A stretch of DNA of 64,000 bases from Streptomyces sp. CB02923 (GTDB taxonomy: Bacteria; Actinomycetota; Actinomycetes; Streptomycetales; Streptomycetaceae): contig NZ_LWKZ01000001.1 of assembly GCF_001905005.1 (NCBI RefSeq), positions 933,775 to 997,774 of the forward strand. Reading direction: 5' to 3'. Shown one piece after another: positions 62,256-64,000 of the stretch. Below the pieces are notes generated by a model. The model saw nothing but the letters and a program-made list of their open reading frames with translations, was not told the DNA's origin and made no database searches. Made by a program: the position numbers and the translations under genes. Each line of letters begins with the position of its first letter. Within the stretch, counting starts at the first letter, position 1.

Positions 62256-63692
62256 ATGAGCTCAGCTTTTGCATACGCACCGGCGCCCGAGTCGCGCGCC
62301 GTCGTCGACATCGCGCCGTCCTACGGCCTGTTCATCGACGGCGAGTTCACCGAGGCCGCGGGCGGCAAGGCCTTCAAGACCGTCTCGCCCGCGAACGAGG
62401 AGGTCCTCTCCGAGGTCGCGCAGGCGGGCTCCGAGGACGTGGACCGCGCCGTCAAGGCCGCCCGCAAGGCGTTCGAGAAGTGGTCGGCACTGCCCGGCGC
62501 CGAGCGCGCCAAGTACCTCTTCCGTATCGCCCGGATCATCCAGGAGCGCTCCCGCGAGCTGGCCGTCCTGGAGTCGCTGGACAACGGCAAGCCGATCCGC
62601 GAGTCCCGCGACTCGGACCTGCCGCTGGTCGCCGCGCACTTCTTCTACTACGCCGGCTGGGCCGACAAGCTGGGCCACGCGGGCTACGGCGCCGACCCGA
62701 AGCCGCTCGGCGTGGCCGGCCAGGTCATCCCGTGGAACTTCCCGCTGCTGATGCTGGCGTGGAAGATCGCCCCGGCGCTGGCCTGCGGCAACACCGTCGT
62801 CCTCAAGCCCGCCGAGACCACGCCGCTGTCCGCGCTGTTCTTCGCGGACATCTGCCGCCAGGCGGGCCTGCCCAAGGGTGTCGTCAACATCCTGACCGGT
62901 GACGGCTCGACCGGCGCCGAGCTGGTCGCGCACCCCGACATCAACAAGGTCGCGTTCACCGGCTCGACCGAGGTCGGCAAGGCCATCGCCCGTACCGTCG
63001 CCGGTACGGACAAGAAGCTCACCCTGGAGCTGGGCGGCAAGGCCGCGAACATCGTCTTCGACGACGCGCCCATCGACCAGGCCGTCGAGGGCATCGTCAA
63101 CGGCATCTTCTTCAACCAGGGCCACGTCTGCTGCGCGGGCTCGCGCCTGCTGGTGCAGGAGTCCGTGCAGGACGAGCTGCTGGACGCGCTCAAGCGCCGG
63201 ATGGGCACGCTGCGCGTCGGCGACCCGCTCGACAAGAACACCGACATCGGCGCCATCAACTCCGCCGAGCAGCTGGCCCGCATCAAGGCGCTGGCCGACG
63301 CGGGCGAGGCCGAGGGCGCCGAGCGCTGGGCCCCGGCCTGCGAACTGCCCGACGCGGGCTACTGGTTCGCGCCGACGCTGTTCACCGGCGTCACCCAGGC
63401 CCACCGGATCGCCCAGGAGGAGATCTTCGGGCCGGTGCTGTCGGTGCTCACCTTCCGTACGCCGGAAGAGGCGGTCGCCAAGGCCAACAACACCCCCTAC
63501 GGCCTGTCGGCGGGCGTCTGGTCGGAGAAGGGCTCGCGCATCCTGTGGATGGCGAGCAAGCTCCGGGCGGGCATCGTCTGGTCCAACACGTTCAACAAGT
63601 TCGACCCGGCCTCGCCGTTCGGCGGCTACAAGGAGTCGGGCTTCGGCCGCGAGGGCGGCCGGCACGGTCTGGAGGCGTACCTCAATGTCTGA
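62256..63692 (+). CDS. Aldehyde dehydrogenase
   Basis: A 478-residue NAD(P)-dependent enzyme. The catalytic Cys pair is at 292-293 in GHVCCAGSR, the general base Glu in LELGGK, and the cofactor motif is FTGSTEVG. It starts 5 bp after the deoC stop, in one operon. Oxidation of acetaldehyde from DeoC to acetate is a reasonable guess; the substrate is not proven by sequence. Confidence 0.92.
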   Translation: MSSAFAYAPAPESRAVVDIAPSYGLFIDGEFTEAAGGKAFKTVSPANEEVLSEVAQAGSEDVDRAVKAARKAFEKWSALPGAERAKYLFRIARIIQERSRELAVLESLDNGKPIRESRDSDLPLVAAHFFYYAGWADKLGHAGYGADPKPLGVAGQVIPWNFPLLMLAWKIAPALACGNTVVLKPAETTPLSALFFADICRQAGLPKGVVNILTGDGSTGAELVAHPDINKVAFTGSTEVGKAIARTVAGTDKKLTLELGGKAANIVFDDAPIDQAVEGIVNGIFFNQGHVCCAGSRLLVQESVQDELLDALKRRMGTLRVGDPLDKNTDIGAINSAEQLARIKALADAGEAEGAERWAPACELPDAGYWFAPTLFTGVTQAHRIAQEEIFGPVLSVLTFRTPEEAVAKANNTPYGLSAGVWSEKGSRILWMASKLRAGIVWSNTFNKFDPASPFGGYKESGFGREGGRHGLEAYLNV

Positions 63693-64000
63693 TCGCTTGA
63701 GCGTTCTCAAGACCTACAAGCTGTACGTCGGGGGCAAGTTCCCCCGGTCCGAGAGCGGACGGGTGTACGAGGTGACCACAGCGACATCAGCCGCTGCCGC
63801 GGCGGGCAAGGGCAAGTGGCTCGCCAACGCGCCCCTGTCGTCCCGCAAGGACGCCCGGGACGCGGTCGTCGCGGCCCGCAAGGCGTTCGGCGGCTGGTCC
63901 GGCGCGACCGCGTACAACCGCGGCCAGATCCTCTACCGCGTCGCCGAGATGCTGGAGGGCCGCCGCGAGCAGTTCGCCGCGGAGGTCGCCGACGCCGAGG
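63685..64000 (+). CDS. Second aldehyde dehydrogenase (3' end beyond the window)
   Basis: 105 residues are visible, starting MSDRLSVLKTYKLYVGGKFPR with ATSAAAAAGKGKWLANAPLSS and the N-terminal aldehyde dehydrogenase fold (DAVVAARKAFGGWSGATAYNRGQIL). The ATG lies inside the previous gene's last codons (8-bp overlap). Catalytic residues lie beyond the window. From memory, paired dehydrogenases after deoC are common in Streptomyces. Confidence 0.85.
   Translation, partial: MSDRLSVLKTYKLYVGGKFPRSESGRVYEVTTATSAAAAAGKGKWLANAPLSSRKDARDAVVAARKAFGGWSGATAYNRGQILYRVAEMLEGRREQFAAEVADAE

Overview
The window is very GC-rich (roughly 70% or more), with dense genes, GTG/TTG starts, 4-bp stop/start overlaps and mycothiol, differentiation and antibiotic-related genes. 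This indicates an actinomycete, almost certainly Streptomyces or a close relative. From memory, gene order in the conserved parts resembles the S. coelicolor region running from mca/greA/ilvA/metB/msrA through hutH/cya/birA/pccB/maf/accA to the deoR/pnp/deoC cluster. I could not check this by alignment. No rRNA, tRNA, CRISPR array, IS element or prophage is visible.

Layout. 1-14.8 kb: a TPR/NTPase regulator cut by the window edge, mycothiol S-conjugate amidase, GreA, a DrrAB-type exporter, threonine ammonia-lyase, MarR, a sigma-like protein with a small membrane partner, cystathionine gamma-synthase and MsrA. 14.9-21 kb: an OleD-type macrolide glycosyltransferase under a palindromic operator, a thioesterase, a DUF2786 protein, a lipoprotein L,D-transpeptidase with a sigma-E-type promoter, and a sortase-E-type surface protein. 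21-32.4 kb: HutH, a GAF-GGDEF protein, enoyl-CoA hydratase, adenylate cyclase, biotin ligase, acyl-CoA carboxylase beta and epsilon subunits, a PbpA paralogue and Maf. 32.4-42.2 kb: an accessory-looking block. Its core is a small secreted cationic four-cysteine protein followed, after a strong intrinsic terminator, by an overlapping operon of lipoprotein, ABC ATPase, FtsX/MacB permease and second lipoprotein. XRE, IclR, ABM and MOSC genes follow. 42.6-49.8 kb: AccA-type biotin carboxylase/carrier, an NmrA oxidoreductase under a large palindrome, an orphan carbamoyltransferase, an esterase and a TetR regulator. 49.9-64 kb: DeoR, an LpdA-type flavoprotein, GGCT, purine nucleoside phosphorylase, a phosphosugar mutase, a PIG-V-like mannosyltransferase, a class F sortase with two secreted proteins, DeoC, and two aldehyde dehydrogenases (the second cut by the window end).

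How the parts work together. BirA would biotinylate the AccA carrier lysine. AccA with PccB and the epsilon subunit would then carboxylate short-chain acyl-CoA. PNP, the mutase and DeoC form a route for nucleoside sugar catabolism. pnp and deoC share an identical 12-bp palindrome in their promoters, and a DeoR regulator lies nearby. Two secreted proteins beside the sortase share a duplicated upstream element at the same distance from their starts.

Patterns running through the window: about nine genes have a -10-like hexamer 6-8 bp before the start codon, which predicts leaderless mRNAs. Degenerate tandem repeats sit in intergenic gaps, and in three cases a repeat unit includes the stop codon of the neighbouring gene. 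The best candidate for an undescribed system is the secreted protein plus lipoprotein/ABC operon at 32.6-38.0 kb.
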